Positions 1-9,335 are shown, numbered from the stretch's first letter. The stretch is DNA of 64,000 nucleotides from Nocardioides seonyuensis (GCF_004683965.1 NZ_CP038436.1:1116001-1180000); one strand, 5' to 3'. The notes: generated by a model from the sequence alone, not told the origin. Made by a program: numbers and translations.

Positions 1-841
1 CAAGTCCACGACCCTGAAGATGATCAACCGGCTGATCGAGCCGACCACCGGGCGGATCTTCCTCGACGGCCAGGACGTCACCGACGCCGACCCGGTCGAG
101 CTGCGCCGCGGCATCGGCTACGTCATCCAGCAGGTCGGGCTCTTCCCCCACCAGCGGATCATCAACAACGTCATGACCGTGCCGCTGCTCTACGGCGAGT
201 CGAAGGCCACCGCGCGCGAGCGGGCGCGTGAGCTCCTCGACACCGTCGGCCTGGACCCCGACCAGTACGCCGACCGCTACCCCCACCAGCTCTCGGGAGG
301 CCAGCGCCAGCGGGTGGGCGTGGCGCGAGCGCTCGCCGCCAACCCGCCGGTGCTCCTCATGGACGAGCCGTTCGGCGCCGTGGACCCCGTGGTCCGCACC
401 CGCCTGCAGGACGAGTTCATGCGACTGCAACGGGACCTCGGCAAGACCGTCGTGCTCGTGACGCACGACATCGACGAGGCCGTCCGGATGGGCAACCGGG
501 TCGCGATCTTCGCCGCAGGCGGTCGGCTCGCGCAGTACGCCACTCCCACCGAGCTGCTCGCCCGCCCCGCTGACGACTTCGTCGCCGACTTCGTCGGGTC
601 GACGCGAGGGCTGCGTCGCCTGGCCGTCACCCCCCTGCGCGAGGAGCACCTCGAGCCCCTCGACGGGGTCACGGGAGGCGCGCTGGGCTCAGCGATCGAC
701 CTCGACTCCTCGCTCGAGGAGGCGCTGGCAGCCCTGCTGCGCGACGACAAGCCGATGATCGGGGTGAAGGACGGCGCACGCTTCGTGGGCGTCCTCACCC
801 CCGCCGGCGTGCACCGGGCGCTGCGGGAGTCGCTGCGCTGA
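1..841 (+). CDS. ABC transporter ATP-binding protein, osmoprotectant (OpuCA/ProV) type, 5' end cut
   Basis: The reading frame is open from base 2 and begins inside the Walker A motif (KSTTLKMINR), so the N-terminus lies outside the window. Visible in order are the Q-loop (VIQQVGLFPH), the ABC signature (LSGGQRQRVGVARAL), Walker B (VLLMDEPFGAVD) and the switch histidine (VTHD). The last ~65 residues look like one degenerate CBS-type repeat, as in glycine betaine/choline importer ATPases, where CBS domains sense ionic strength. By family it energises uptake of quaternary-amine osmoprotectants at the inner face of the membrane. Permease and binding-protein genes would lie to the left. The substrate is inferred. 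Confidence 0.85.
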   Translation, partial: KSTTLKMINRLIEPTTGRIFLDGQDVTDADPVELRRGIGYVIQQVGLFPHQRIINNVMTVPLLYGESKATARERARELLDTVGLDPDQYADRYPHQLSGGQRQRVGVARALAANPPVLLMDEPFGAVDPVVRTRLQDEFMRLQRDLGKTVVLVTHDIDEAVRMGNRVAIFAAGGRLAQYATPTELLARPADDFVADFVGSTRGLRRLAVTPLREEHLEPLDGVTGGALGSAIDLDSSLEEALAALLRDDKPMIGVKDGARFVGVLTPAGVHRALRESLR

Positions 842-843
842 GG

Positions 844-1911
844 TCAGACCCGCACGTCCTTGTGCCATGACTGCGTGACGTACTTGGTGCCCCAGCCCAT
901 CGCGACGTACATCCCGTCGGCGCCGGTCGGCGAGTCGGCGTCGACCTCGAGGCCCACGCGGTCGCGGCCCTGCTCGGCGGCGTCGGCGATGATCGTGTGG
1001 AGCAGCCCCTTGGCGACGCCCCGGCCCCGGGCCGACCCGAGCACCCCGAGGTAGGAGACGTAGGACCCGTCGGGACCGCTGACCGACTCGCTGACCGTCC
1101 CCACCAGGGCACCCGCGGGCTCGCCGTCGACCTCGGCGAGCCACCAGTGGTCCCAGCGGTGGCCGGGGTCCTCCCGCAGCCGGTGGATGAACTCGTCGAA
1201 GGTCTCCTCGGCGGAGTTGAAGTGGTCGGTGAAGGCACCCTCGAGGACGTCGTGGACCGCGCGGAGGTCGCCGTCCTCGGGCATGCCGTCGCCCTGCTGC
1301 TCGACACGCCGGAAGACCACGCCGTCAAGCTCCCAGCGCGCGGGGTCGGGAACGAGCTCGGCCTCCTCGGGGACCACCGAGCGGCTCATCTGCCACCAGG
1401 TGCGCACCTTCTCGAAGCCGGCCGCGGTCAGCCAGCCCGCCAGCCGCTCGTCGTCGGCGAAGGTGCCGGTGTCGATCTGCTGGACCTCCAGGCCGCGGGC
1501 GGCGCCGACCGCCCTGGCCTGGGCCTCGGCCCACGCGAGGAGCACGCGCGAGCAGCGGGTGGCCAGGGCGTGCTCGAGGTCGCGCGCGACGACGTGGACG
1601 AAGAGCATCCGGCCGACCGCCCGGTCGTGCACGCTCCCCCACGCACGGATCCGGTCGGACTCGTCGCGGACGACGAGGTTCTCGCGCATCGACAGGCCTC
1701 GCTCGGACACCTCGACCAGGACGTCGTCCTCGCTCGCACCGGCCCACCCACGGCCTGCTCGCTCGTGGTTGCGCAGGAGCTCGGTCAGCTCGGCGACGGT
1801 CGCGGGGTCGGAGCCGTCAGGGGCGGCGGCGGACCAGCCCTCGGGCAGTCCGGGATCCTCCGGCAGGACGCCGGCCGGGTCGCTCTCGAACCTGTTGTCC
1901 TCGGGGATCAC
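844..1911 (-). CDS. Tandem-domain GNAT family N-acetyltransferase
   Basis: This 355-residue cytosolic protein has two GNAT-like halves, roughly residues 25-175 and 190-350. Only the second shows a clear acetyl-CoA loop (LGVLGSARGRGVAKGL), the R-G-x-G/A pyrophosphate-binding motif. The two-domain plan recalls mycothiol synthase (MshD) and other actinobacterial tandem GNATs, where one half is often inactive. The GTG start at 1911 has no strong ribosome binding site. It converges tail-to-tail with the ABC ATPase, with 2 bases between them. The acceptor substrate cannot be told from sequence. Confidence 0.8.
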   Translation of the reverse strand: MIPEDNRFESDPAGVLPEDPGLPEGWSAAAPDGSDPATVAELTELLRNHERAGRGWAGASEDDVLVEVSERGLSMRENLVVRDESDRIRAWGSVHDRAVGRMLFVHVVARDLEHALATRCSRVLLAWAEAQARAVGAARGLEVQQIDTGTFADDERLAGWLTAAGFEKVRTWWQMSRSVVPEEAELVPDPARWELDGVVFRRVEQQGDGMPEDGDLRAVHDVLEGAFTDHFNSAEETFDEFIHRLREDPGHRWDHWWLAEVDGEPAGALVGTVSESVSGPDGSYVSYLGVLGSARGRGVAKGLLHTIIADAAEQGRDRVGLEVDADSPTGADGMYVAMGWGTKYVTQSWHKDVRV

Positions 1912-1956
1912 GTCACGACATTGTGCCGTACACCCACGTGGGGGTGACGGGAGCGG

Positions 1957-2574
1957 TCAGGCCGAACGGGTGGAACGGGCGGCGTGCGCCGACTTCAGGG
2001 AGGCCAGGTCTGCCTTCAGCACGTCGATCTCGGCCTCGAGCTCGACGACGCGGACGGCGGCCTCGGAGGCGCGCGACTCCGCCGCCTCCAAGGCTCGACC
2101 CAGCCCGGCGACCGCGCGCTCGGCACCGTCGGCACGGCGCGCTTCGTTGCCCAGCTTGAGGGTCTGGTCCGCGGCCAGGCGCTGCGCCTTGGAGAGGGCG
2201 ACCTCGAGGACGGAGATGGCCTCCTGCCGGTCGATGATCTTGCGGCGCATGTCGGCAGCGAAGGCTTCGTTCTCGGCCGTCCGCTGCGCGGTGATCTCGC
2301 GGTACTGCATCGCCTGCACGGCGCGGTCGCGCGCAGCGGTGCGGCGCTCCGCGAGGAGCTCGGAGTGGGTGATGCGGGTGGCGGCAGCCCCGAGCACTAC
2401 GGCGACGACCGCAGCCACGCCCTGCAGCCACGCGGTGCCGTCGACGACCGCCCAGCCCACCAGGAGCGCGGAGAGGACCAGGAGCGCAGCCGCGACGGTC
2501 AAGCGCGTGCTGCGCTGGCGTCGTCGGGCGCTCGTGCGTGGCGCGTGTGACTGCTGGGGCTGAGGGGAAGACAT
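1957..2574 (-). CDS. Membrane-anchored coiled-coil protein of unknown function
   Basis: This 205-residue protein has a basic, Gln/Ser-rich N-terminus, two adjacent hydrophobic helices (about residues 25-45 and 49-66) and then a long Ala/Glu/Arg-rich helical region with heptad character to about residue 195. The likely topology is a membrane hairpin with a cytoplasmic coiled coil. I do not recognise a named family. It lies 9 bases downstream of the DUF3180 gene at the distal end of the folate/ftsH block and may be co-transcribed. A scaffold or cell-envelope role is possible, but nothing in the sequence proves it. Confidence 0.7.
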   Translation of the reverse strand: MSSPQPQQSHAPRTSARRRQRSTRLTVAAALLVLSALLVGWAVVDGTAWLQGVAAVVAVVLGAAATRITHSELLAERRTAARDRAVQAMQYREITAQRTAENEAFAADMRRKIIDRQEAISVLEVALSKAQRLAADQTLKLGNEARRADGAERAVAGLGRALEAAESRASEAAVRVVELEAEIDVLKADLASLKSAHAARSTRSA

Positions 2575-2583
2575 GGGGTCAGA

Positions 2584-3063
2584 CTAGGGGTGACCGTCTC
2601 CCGGTGGGGTGCGACACGCGCTCTCCAGCGCGAGGGATGCGCCCATCACACCCGCCGACGCGGCGGCAGCGACCAGCGAGCGCGTGGTCCAGCGATCCGC
2701 CAGCACGGACGCGTCACCAATCCAGCCGACCGCGAACCCGACGTATGCCGCGGCGACCAGCGCGCCCACGAGTGCGCACGCACGGGCCAGGACGAGCCGG
2801 TTGACGGCGTGCTGCGGGTCCAGTCGATGACCCTGCACCTGCACCGTGCGCCACGTGTGCCAGGCGAGGAACGCCAGGATCACCGCCACGAGGGTCAGCG
2901 CCAGGGGTTGCAGCCAGGAGACTCGCGGCGCCTCCCCTGTCGCTGCTCGGCCGAGCGGATGCAGCCCCCACCCGAGGGCAAGGCCCACGACGGCGCTGAT
3001 CGCCAGGGCACGACCCGAGGTGGGGCGCAGCGAGCCGCGCGGCTCGTCCTCGGGATCGCTCAC
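2584..3063 (-). CDS. DUF3180 family membrane protein
   Basis: The frame is open further upstream, but coding character starts at GTG 3063, giving 159 residues and a 10-base gap after folK. About four hydrophobic segments are visible (near residues 16-34, 49-67, 87-107 and 120-145). It matches the DUF3180 family, which sits directly after folK in many actinobacteria. Function is unknown; the conserved position suggests a link to the folate/ftsH operon, perhaps in the membrane. Confidence 0.8.
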   Translation of the reverse strand: MSDPEDEPRGSLRPTSGRALAISAVVGLALGWGLHPLGRAATGEAPRVSWLQPLALTLVAVILAFLAWHTWRTVQVQGHRLDPQHAVNRLVLARACALVGALVAAAYVGFAVGWIGDASVLADRWTTRSLVAAAASAGVMGASLALESACRTPPGDGHP

Positions 3064-3073
3064 CCAGGAGCCC

Positions 3074-3646
3074 TCACTCGACCTCGAGCGCGAGGTCCTC
3101 GCGCCGGGTGAGGCCAGAGGAGTCGGAGCCCTGGAGCAGGTCGGCGATGGGTCCGTGGTCGGGAAGCGTCGCGTCGGGCTCCAGGTCGTGCCACGGCTGC
3201 AGGACGAAGGAGCGCTCGTGGGCGCGCGGGTGCGGCAGGCGCAGGAAGTCCTCGTTCGAGCGGCGGTCACCCACCACGATCAGGTCGACGTCGAGCGTGC
3301 GGGGGGCGTTGCGGACCTCGCTGCGCTCACGGTCGAAGGCGTCCTCGATGGCCAGGGCACGCTCCATCAGTCGCGCGGCCGGCAGCGTGGTGTCTGCGAG
3401 CACGATCGCGTTGAGGAACTTGGGCGCGTCCTCGACGGGAGAGCCGACGGGGTCGGACTCGTAGACGGGCGAGACCCCGGTGACGAAGAAGTCGGGTGTG
3501 TCGGCGAGCGCGTTGACAGCCCCCTGCAGCGCGGCGAACCGCTCACCCAGGTTGGCGCCCAACGCCACCACGACGCGACGGATCGGGTGCATCTCTCCGG
3601 TGATCGAGTCGGCGTCGACGATGTTGGGGTTGGGGGTCTCAGTCAT
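3074..3646 (-). CDS. folK: 2-amino-4-hydroxy-6-hydroxymethyldihydropteridine pyrophosphokinase (HPPK)
   Basis: FolK transfers pyrophosphate from ATP to 6-hydroxymethyl-dihydropterin in folate synthesis. HPPK hallmarks are the N-terminal ALGANLG motif (about residues 28-34), the pterin and ATP site region with YESDPVG, and RTLDVDLIVVGD with the metal-binding Asp pair. LRLPHPRAHERSFVLQP is the conserved C-terminal signature. The 190-residue length is slightly long because of an N-terminal extension of about 22 residues. Its start overlaps the end of folB by 8 bases, so translation is probably coupled. Confidence 0.95.
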   Translation of the reverse strand: MTETPNPNIVDADSITGEMHPIRRVVVALGANLGERFAALQGAVNALADTPDFFVTGVSPVYESDPVGSPVEDAPKFLNAIVLADTTLPAARLMERALAIEDAFDRERSEVRNAPRTLDVDLIVVGDRRSNEDFLRLPHPRAHERSFVLQPWHDLEPDATLPDHGPIADLLQGSDSSGLTRREDLALEVE

Positions 3647-4013
3647 CTGCGGGACCTCGCGTTCTGGTGATCGTCAGGGCGACGTCGCGAAACGTCGCCT
3701 CGATTGGTGCGTCAGGTTTGTGGAGCGTGATGCGTGCCCATTCAACACGACGGTCCTCCAGGCACACATCGGCGATGCGCTGCGCCACCGTCTCGACCAG
3801 GTCGACAGGGTCCCGCTCGACCGCAGACTTCACTGCCTCCACGAGGGTGCCGTAGTGGACGGTGTCCTTCAACTCCCCGGACCGCGCCGCGGGCGCTGTG
3901 TCCAGCCCCAGCACCAGGTCGACCACGAAGACCTGCCCCTCGCGCCGCTCGAAGTCGAAGACCCCGTGGTGGGCGAAGCACTCGATGCCGTGGATCGCCA
4001 GCTCGTCGGTCAC
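3639..4013 (-). CDS. folB: Dihydroneopterin aldolase
   Basis: FolB cleaves 7,8-dihydroneopterin to 6-hydroxymethyl-dihydropterin and glycolaldehyde, the step before FolK. The 124-residue product fits the family. It begins VTDELAIHGIECFAHHGV, with the conserved H-G-V near the N-terminus, and ends with the typical ARITLHKPDAPIEATFRDVAL. The GTG start at 4013 is chosen because it forms a GTGA overlap with the folP stop and because family homology begins there; the frame stays open well upstream. Confidence 0.93.
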   Translation of the reverse strand: MTDELAIHGIECFAHHGVFDFERREGQVFVVDLVLGLDTAPAARSGELKDTVHYGTLVEAVKSAVERDPVDLVETVAQRIADVCLEDRRVEWARITLHKPDAPIEATFRDVALTITRTRGPADD

Positions 4014-4867
4014 GGGTCCTCCCGACCGGGTGGCCACATCGCACCCGCGTCCGTCGTGGCGCCCATGGCCGCCACCACCGCCAGCGCGTCGGCCGTGGCG
4101 CGGACGTCGTGCACGCGCAGGCAGTCCACCCCCCTCTCGGCGAGGAGTGCGACCAGGGCCACGTGGGCGTGCTCGCGCTCGTCGACCGGCCGGGGCCGGC
4201 CCGCCACGCCGAGCAGCGACCCCAGGAATGACTTCCGGCTCGCGCCGACTAGCAGCGGACGACCCAGCACACGCAGCGCCTCGAGGGCGGCGAGCAGCTC
4301 CCAGTTGTGGCGCGGCTTCTTGGCGAAGCCGAGGCCCGGGTCGAGCGCGACGCGGTGGGGCGCGATGCCCGCCGCCTCCGTCGCCTCGAGGCGCTCGGCG
4401 AGCTCGCGGCACACCGTCTCGACGACGCCGTCCGGGTAGACCGCGAAGTCGCGCATGCGGTCGCTGTGGGCACGCCAGTGCATGGCGACGTACGACGCCT
4501 CGGTCGCCGCCACGACCTCGAGGATGCGCGGGTCGGCCAGCCCCCCGGAGACGTCGTTGACGATCGTGGCGCCCGCCGCGAGAGCCGCCTCGGCGACCTC
4601 CGAACGCATGGTGTCGACCGAGACGACGGCCCCCGCCGCGGCCAGCTCGCGGATGACCGGGACCACGCGGTCGAGCTCCTCGGCGACGAGGGGACGGGTC
4701 GCGCCCGGGCGGGTGGACTCGCCGCCGATGTCGAGGATGTCGGCTCCCTCGGCCAGCAGGGCCCGGCCATGGGCCACGGCGCGCTCGGTGTCGTCGTACC
4801 GCCCGCCGTCCGAGAACGAGTCAGGGGTGACGTTGACGATCCCCATCACGCGCGGACGCACCGGCAT
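4010..4867 (-). CDS. folP: Dihydropteroate synthase
   Basis: FolP condenses hydroxymethyl-dihydropterin pyrophosphate with p-aminobenzoate and is the sulfonamide target. The 285-residue TIM barrel shows both signatures: GIVNVTPDSFSDGG near residue 8 and DIGGESTRPGA near residue 45. Further conserved blocks are the N-D-V-S-G loop, DPGLGFAKKPRHNWELL and the C-terminal RVHDV. ATG 4867 is used because it overlaps the folE stop as TGATG. It overlaps folB by 4 bases. It belongs to the folE-folP-folB-folK run. Confidence 0.96.
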   Translation of the reverse strand: MPVRPRVMGIVNVTPDSFSDGGRYDDTERAVAHGRALLAEGADILDIGGESTRPGATRPLVAEELDRVVPVIRELAAAGAVVSVDTMRSEVAEAALAAGATIVNDVSGGLADPRILEVVAATEASYVAMHWRAHSDRMRDFAVYPDGVVETVCRELAERLEATEAAGIAPHRVALDPGLGFAKKPRHNWELLAALEALRVLGRPLLVGASRKSFLGSLLGVAGRPRPVDEREHAHVALVALLAERGVDCLRVHDVRATADALAVVAAMGATTDAGAMWPPGREDP

Positions 4868-5475
4868 CAGCGCCTGCTGTGGATCAGCGCCATCGCCTCG
4901 GCGCGAGTGGCCTGGTTGGTGAGCATGGCGCCGCGAACCGCCGAGGTGATCGTGCGCGCCCCCGCCTTGCGGACGCCCCGCATGGTCATGCACAGGTGCT
5001 CCGCCTCGATGACCACGATCACCCCGCGCGCGTCGAGGATCTCCATCAACGAGTCGGCGACCTGGGTGGTGAGGCGCTCCTGCACCTGGGGCCGCTTGGC
5101 GTAGACGTCGACCAGGCGGGCGAGCTTGGACAGGCCGGTGATCTTGCCCGTCTCGGCCGGGATGTAGCCGACGTGGGCCACGCCGGTGAACGGCACCAGG
5201 TGGTGCTCGCACATGGACCACAGCTCGATGTCGCGCACCAGCACCATCTCGTCGTGACCGATGTCGAACGTCGTGGTCAGGACGTCCTCGGGCTCCTGGC
5301 GCAGGCCGGAGGTGAGCTCGGCGTAGGCCCGCGCCACCCGTGCGGGGGTCTGCAGCAGGCCCTCGCGATCGGGATCCTCGCCGATCGCGAGGAGCAGCTC
5401 GCGGACGGCCGCCTCGGCCCGGGCGTGGTCGAACTCGGGCACCTGCCGGTCCGAGATGCTGATCGGATCGGTCAC
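4867..5475 (-). CDS. folE: GTP cyclohydrolase I
   Basis: FolE converts GTP to dihydroneopterin triphosphate, the first committed folate step. The 202-residue length is standard. Zinc ligands are visible in MCEHHLVPF (Cys89, His92) and in EHLCMTMRG (second Cys), with the conserved [20 protein letters not shown] segment between. The GTG start at 5475 overlaps the ftsH stop as GTGA, which decides the start; upstream residues in the open frame are not family-like. Translation is therefore likely coupled to ftsH. Confidence 0.96.
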   Translation of the reverse strand: MTDPISISDRQVPEFDHARAEAAVRELLLAIGEDPDREGLLQTPARVARAYAELTSGLRQEPEDVLTTTFDIGHDEMVLVRDIELWSMCEHHLVPFTGVAHVGYIPAETGKITGLSKLARLVDVYAKRPQVQERLTTQVADSLMEILDARGVIVVIEAEHLCMTMRGVRKAGARTITSAVRGAMLTNQATRAEAMALIHSRR

Positions 5476-7535
5476 GTCGAGGGTCCGGGCGGCTGCGGGG
5501 CCTCGCCGTGGCCCCCCACCGCCGGGTCGCCGTGCAGGTCGCCGCCCGCGCCGGGCGGGGTGATGATGGCTCCGCCCTCGTTGTGCTGGTCTGCGACCGC
5601 GCCGTTGATGCGGTCGCGGATCTCCTGGGGGATCTGCACGGGCGGGACCGTCGAGGGAACGCGCAGGTCCGACCCGGTCCACGCCGGGCGGGTCGGGTGG
5701 AGGCGCAGGGGCTCGAAGATCGCGGCGATCTCGGCCTTGTCGAGGGTCTCCTTGTCGAGGAGCTCGAGCACGAGCGCGTCGAGGACGTCGCGGTTCTGCT
5801 CGAGGATGTCGTAGGCCTCCTGGTGGGCGTTGCCGAGCAGCGTCTTGACCTCGGAGTCGATCACCGCGGCGACCTCCTCGGAGTAGTTGCGCTGGTGGCC
5901 CATGTCGCGCCCCAGGAAGGGCTCGGAGCTGTTGTCGCCCAGCTTGATGGCACCCAACCGCTCGCTCATGCCGTACTGGGTCACCATCGCGCGAGCCAGG
6001 CCGGTGGCCTTCTCGATGTCGTTGCCGGCGCCGCTGGTCACGTCGTGGAAGATCAGCGCCTCCGCCGCCATGCCGCCGAGCATGTAGGCGAGCTTGTCGA
6101 GCATCTCGGAGCGGGTCTGGCTGTACTTGTCCTCGTCGGGCAGCACCATCGTGTAGCCCAGCGCGCGCCCGCGCGGGAGGATCGTCACCTTGTGGACGGG
6201 GTCGGTGCCCGGGAGCGCCGCGGCCACCAGGGCGTGCCCGCCCTCGTGGTAGGCCGTGATGAGCTTCTCCTTCTCGCTCATCAGGCGGGTCCGGCGCTGT
6301 GGCCCGGCGATCACGCGGTCGATGGCCTCGTCGAGGGCGCCGTCGGTGATCAGCTTGGCGTTGCCGCGCGCGGTCAGCAACGCGGCCTCGTTGAGGACGT
6401 TGGCCAGGTCTGCGCCGGTGAAGCCGGGCGTGCGGCGCGCCACGCTGAGCAGGTCGATCTCGCCTGCCATGGGCTTGCCGCGCGAGTGGACCTTCAGGAT
6501 CTGGTGGCGCCCATTGAGGTCGGGGGCGTCGACCTGGATCTGCCGGTCGAAGCGACCCGGACGCAGCAGCGCGGGGTCCAGGACGTCGGGACGGTTGGTC
6601 GCGGCGATCAGGATCACGCCGCCGCGGACGTCGAAGCCGTCCATCTCGACGAGGAGCTGGTTGAGGGTCTGCTCGCGCTCGTCGTGCCCGCCGCCCATGC
6701 CCGCGCCGCGGTGACGGCCGACGGCGTCGATCTCGTCGATGAAGACGATCGCCGGGGCGTTCTCCTTGGCCTGCTCGAACAGGTCGCGCACCCGGCTGGC
6801 GCCGACACCGACGAACATCTCGACGAAGTCGGAGCCGGAGATGGAGTAGAAGGGCACGCCGGCCTCGCCCGCCACCGCGCGTGCCAGCAGCGTCTTGCCC
6901 GTGCCTGGCGGGCCGTAGAGCAGCACGCCCTTGGGGATCTTTGCCCCCACGGCCTGGAACTTGGCCGGCTCCTGCAGGAACTCCTTGATCTCGCCGAGCT
7001 CCTCGACGGCCTCCTCGGACCCCGCGACGTCGGAGAACGTCGTCTTGGGCATGTCCTTGGTGATCAGCTTGGCCTTGCTCTTGGCGAACTGCATGACACC
7101 CCGGCCGCCGCCTTGCGCCTGGTTCATCAAGAAGACGAACAGCAAGATGATCAGCGCGAACGGCAGCAGCGTCGCGAGGATCGACCCGAGGAAGCTGGGC
7201 TGGGGGTTCTCGGAGTTGGCCTTCTCGATCGTGCCGGCCTCCACCTGCTCGTCGACCGCGGCGAGGATCGACTCCTGCTGCCCGTCGATGTAGTGGGTGA
7301 CGACCTTGTCGCTGCCCTTGCGCGCGCCCTCGTCGAGGGTGGCGCGGATCTCCTGGTCGCCGTCGACGAAGGTGATCTCGTCGACCTCGCCCTCGGCGAT
7401 GTACTGGGACATGCGGGACGTCTCGACCTCGTCGTAGCCGTCACCGGGAGCAAAGAGCTGGATGGCGAGCAGCACGCCGAACGTGGCCAGGACGATCCAG
7501 AGCCACGGGCCCTTGAATATGCGCTTCACGAGCAA
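5472..7535 (-). CDS. ftsH: ATP-dependent zinc metalloprotease FtsH
   Basis: FtsH is the membrane-bound AAA+ protease for misfolded membrane proteins and regulators. In order: transmembrane helix about residues 10-29, extracytoplasmic domain, second helix about 115-138, Walker A GPPGTGKT (208-215), Walker B IVFIDEID (263-270), second region of homology [21 protein letters not shown] (split around residue 320), zinc site HEGGH (430-434) and the third ligand Asp in [10 protein letters not shown] (about 506). The Pro-rich tail, about 70 residues past the protease domain, is typical of actinobacteria. It is the first gene of the GTGA-coupled ftsH-folE-folP-folB-folK chain. Confidence 0.97.
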   Translation of the reverse strand: MLVKRIFKGPWLWIVLATFGVLLAIQLFAPGDGYDEVETSRMSQYIAEGEVDEITFVDGDQEIRATLDEGARKGSDKVVTHYIDGQQESILAAVDEQVEAGTIEKANSENPQPSFLGSILATLLPFALIILLFVFLMNQAQGGGRGVMQFAKSKAKLITKDMPKTTFSDVAGSEEAVEELGEIKEFLQEPAKFQAVGAKIPKGVLLYGPPGTGKTLLARAVAGEAGVPFYSISGSDFVEMFVGVGASRVRDLFEQAKENAPAIVFIDEIDAVGRHRGAGMGGGHDEREQTLNQLLVEMDGFDVRGGVILIAATNRPDVLDPALLRPGRFDRQIQVDAPDLNGRHQILKVHSRGKPMAGEIDLLSVARRTPGFTGADLANVLNEAALLTARGNAKLITDGALDEAIDRVIAGPQRRTRLMSEKEKLITAYHEGGHALVAAALPGTDPVHKVTILPRGRALGYTMVLPDEDKYSQTRSEMLDKLAYMLGGMAAEALIFHDVTSGAGNDIEKATGLARAMVTQYGMSERLGAIKLGDNSSEPFLGRDMGHQRNYSEEVAAVIDSEVKTLLGNAHQEAYDILEQNRDVLDALVLELLDKETLDKAEIAAIFEPLRLHPTRPAWTGSDLRVPSTVPPVQIPQEIRDRINGAVADQHNEGGAIITPPGAGGDLHGDPAVGGHGEAPQPPGPST

Positions 7536-7653
7536 CTTTCACCAGAGTCGAGTCGGAATGTGGTGACGCTACACGTCACCCGGACCACCATTGTTTCAGG
7601 CGGGGTGAAGCGCTGGCGACCCCAAGGCTCTCCGGAGGGCCCGAGCGCGTCGC

Positions 7654-8205
7654 TCAGGAGTAGACGTGGGGGGCCAGCGTCCCGATGTCTCGCAGGTTGC
7701 GGTAGCGCTCCTTGTAGTCGAGGCCGTAGCCGACGACGAACTCGTTGGGGATGTCCCATCCGACGTACTTGGGCTCCACCGGCATCTGCAGCGCCTCGGG
7801 CTTGCGGAGCAGGGTCGCGATCTCGACGCTGGCCGGCCGGCGGCTGCTGAGGTTGTTGACCAGCCAGCTCAGGGTGAGGCCGGTGTCGATGATCTCGTCG
7901 ACGATGAGCACGTGGCGACCGGAGATGTCGGTGTCGAGGTCCTTGAGGATGCGCACGACCCCGCTGGACTTGGTGCCGGACCCGTAGGACGTCACCGCCA
8001 TCCAGTCCATCTCGAGGTGGCCGGGCATCGCCCGGGAGAGGTCGGCCATGACCATCACCGCACCACGCAGCACGCCGACCATCAACAGGTCGTGGCCCTC
8101 GTAGTCGGCGCTGATCTGCTGGGCCATCTCACCGAGCCGATCGTGGATCTGCGCCTCGGTGAACAGGACGTTGACGAGGTCGTGCTCCACGTGGGACGAG
8201 TCCAT
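7654..8205 (-). CDS. hpt: Hypoxanthine phosphoribosyltransferase
   Basis: Hpt salvages hypoxanthine or guanine with PRPP to IMP or GMP. The 183-residue protein has the PRPP loop VLIVDEIIDTGL (residues 99-110), the flexible-loop region TSYGSGTKSSG (about 72-82) and the base-binding WDIPNEFVVGYGLDY near the C-terminus. It lies between tilS and ftsH, the conserved actinobacterial and Gram-positive order. The 164-base gap to tilS holds two matched palindromes (see 8251-8345). Confidence 0.95.
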   Translation of the reverse strand: MDSSHVEHDLVNVLFTEAQIHDRLGEMAQQISADYEGHDLLMVGVLRGAVMVMADLSRAMPGHLEMDWMAVTSYGSGTKSSGVVRILKDLDTDISGRHVLIVDEIIDTGLTLSWLVNNLSSRRPASVEIATLLRKPEALQMPVEPKYVGWDIPNEFVVGYGLDYKERYRNLRDIGTLAPHVYS

Positions 8206-8250
8206 GGCGACAGCCTAGGTCGTGCCGGGTCCTCCCACCTCGCCTCCCCT

Positions 8251-8345
8251 GATGAAGTTCCACTCGCACGCGTGGAAGTTCAGCCCTTCTCAGACGATCC
8301 ACGCTCAGGGGCCGATGGACTTCCACTCGTACGAGTGGAAATCCA
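8251..8345. repeat. Pair of 20-bp palindromes, 63 bp apart, upstream of hpt
   Basis: At 8321-8340 lies a perfect 20-bp palindrome, TTCCACTCGTACGAGTGGAA. At 8258-8277 lies a near copy, TTCCACTCGCACGCGTGGAA. The flanks also match: each is preceded by GATG(A/G)A(G/C) and followed by a xTxCAG tail, so about 33 bp is duplicated. They sit between tilS and hpt, both minus strand. They could be operators, an attenuator, or members of a dispersed repeat family; nothing proves which. Confidence 0.7.
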
Positions 8346-8369
8346 GGCTGGGGGAGCGCGCGGGGAAGG

Positions 8370-9335
8370 TCAGGCGCGCTCGAGCACCAGGGCGTCGCCG
8401 CGGCGCAGGGCGCGGAGGTGTCCGGGGAGGTCCACCCACTTCTGCCCGCGCCAGTCGGTGACGAGCGAGTCGACGGCGACAACGTGCTCGCGGAACAGCT
8501 CGCCGGGAGGCGCGCCGGCCTCGAGGGCAGCACGGTGCAGCACCCTGCGACGCAGCGCGTCGGGCAGTGCCGCGAGGTCGGCCACCGGCAGCGGACGGGC
8601 CATCCGCTCCAGGGCGTCGGCGGCGGTCGCGTCGAGGAGCTCGGTGTCCTCGCGCAGCTGCTCGGCGGTCCGGGCGAGCGCCTCGGCGATGCCCGGCCCG
8701 AGCTCCTCCTCGAGCACCGGCAGCACCCGGTGCCGCACCCGCACGCGCGTGTAGCCGGGGTCGTCGTTGTGGGGGTCCTGCCACACGTCCAGTCCCTCCA
8801 CCTGGCAGGCCGTGACGGTGTCGTCGCGGCGCACGCCGAGCAGCGGCCTGGCGAAGACGTCGTACGACGCCCGCATCCCCGCCAGCGAGCGGCCGCCGGA
8901 CCCGCGGGTGAGGCCGAGCAGCACGGTCTCGGCCTGGTCGTCGAGGGTGTGGCCGAGCAGGACCACGGTGGCACCGAGGCGTTCGGCGACCTCCTCGAGC
9001 ACGGCGTGCCGAGCCTGACGAGCGGCGGCCTCTGGGCCCAGCCCGACGGCCTGGACCTGCACGGCTGCGGTCACGGTCTCGTCGGCCCCGATCGCCACCA
9101 TCCGCTCGACCACGAGGCGGGCCGTGTCGGCGGACCCCGGTTGCAGCCCGTGGTCAACGGTGACCCCGACGATCCGCTGGCCCAGCTTGTGTCCCTCGAA
9201 GACGGCGGCCGAGAGCAGGGCTGTCGAGTCGGCTCCGCCGCTGCACGCGACCACCACGACCGCGCCGGGACCGTGAGTGGCCAGCACCCGCCGCACACCG
9301 AGGCGCACGGCGGCGACGGAGGGGTGGAGGGTCAC
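8370..9335 (-). CDS. tilS: tRNA(Ile)-lysidine synthetase
   Basis: TilS puts lysine on C34 of the CAU-anticodon tRNA-Ile so that it reads AUA. The 321-residue form starts at GTG 9335 and carries the PP-loop SGGADS (residues 32-37) in a VVACSGGADSTALL context, then HTLDDQAETVLLGLTRGSG, a family signature. It is short, as in other actinobacteria, with little of the C-terminal TilS domains. The start overlaps the stop of the upstream metalloprotease gene by 4 bases (GTGA); the frame stays open upstream but loses homology. Confidence 0.93.
   Translation of the reverse strand: MTLHPSVAAVRLGVRRVLATHGPGAVVVVACSGGADSTALLSAAVFEGHKLGQRIVGVTVDHGLQPGSADTARLVVERMVAIGADETVTAAVQVQAVGLGPEAAARQARHAVLEEVAERLGATVVLLGHTLDDQAETVLLGLTRGSGGRSLAGMRASYDVFARPLLGVRRDDTVTACQVEGLDVWQDPHNDDPGYTRVRVRHRVLPVLEEELGPGIAEALARTAEQLREDTELLDATAADALERMARPLPVADLAALPDALRRRVLHRAALEAGAPPGELFREHVVAVDSLVTDWRGQKWVDLPGHLRALRRGDALVLERA

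Noticed and set aside
1920..1950. CCCACGTGGG palindrome between two minus-strand genes
   Set aside because: Only 10 bp, self-complementary by chance at this GC content, no clear U-tract.
5508..7850. 780-residue open frame opposite ftsH
   Set aside because: A mirror frame of ftsH; Gly/Leu/Val-rich and with no domain.
8222..8461. Plus-strand frame of 79 residues with FHSHAWKF and FHSYEWKS
   Set aside because: The repeated peptide merely translates the two palindromes; the rest is antisense to tilS and lacks coding features.
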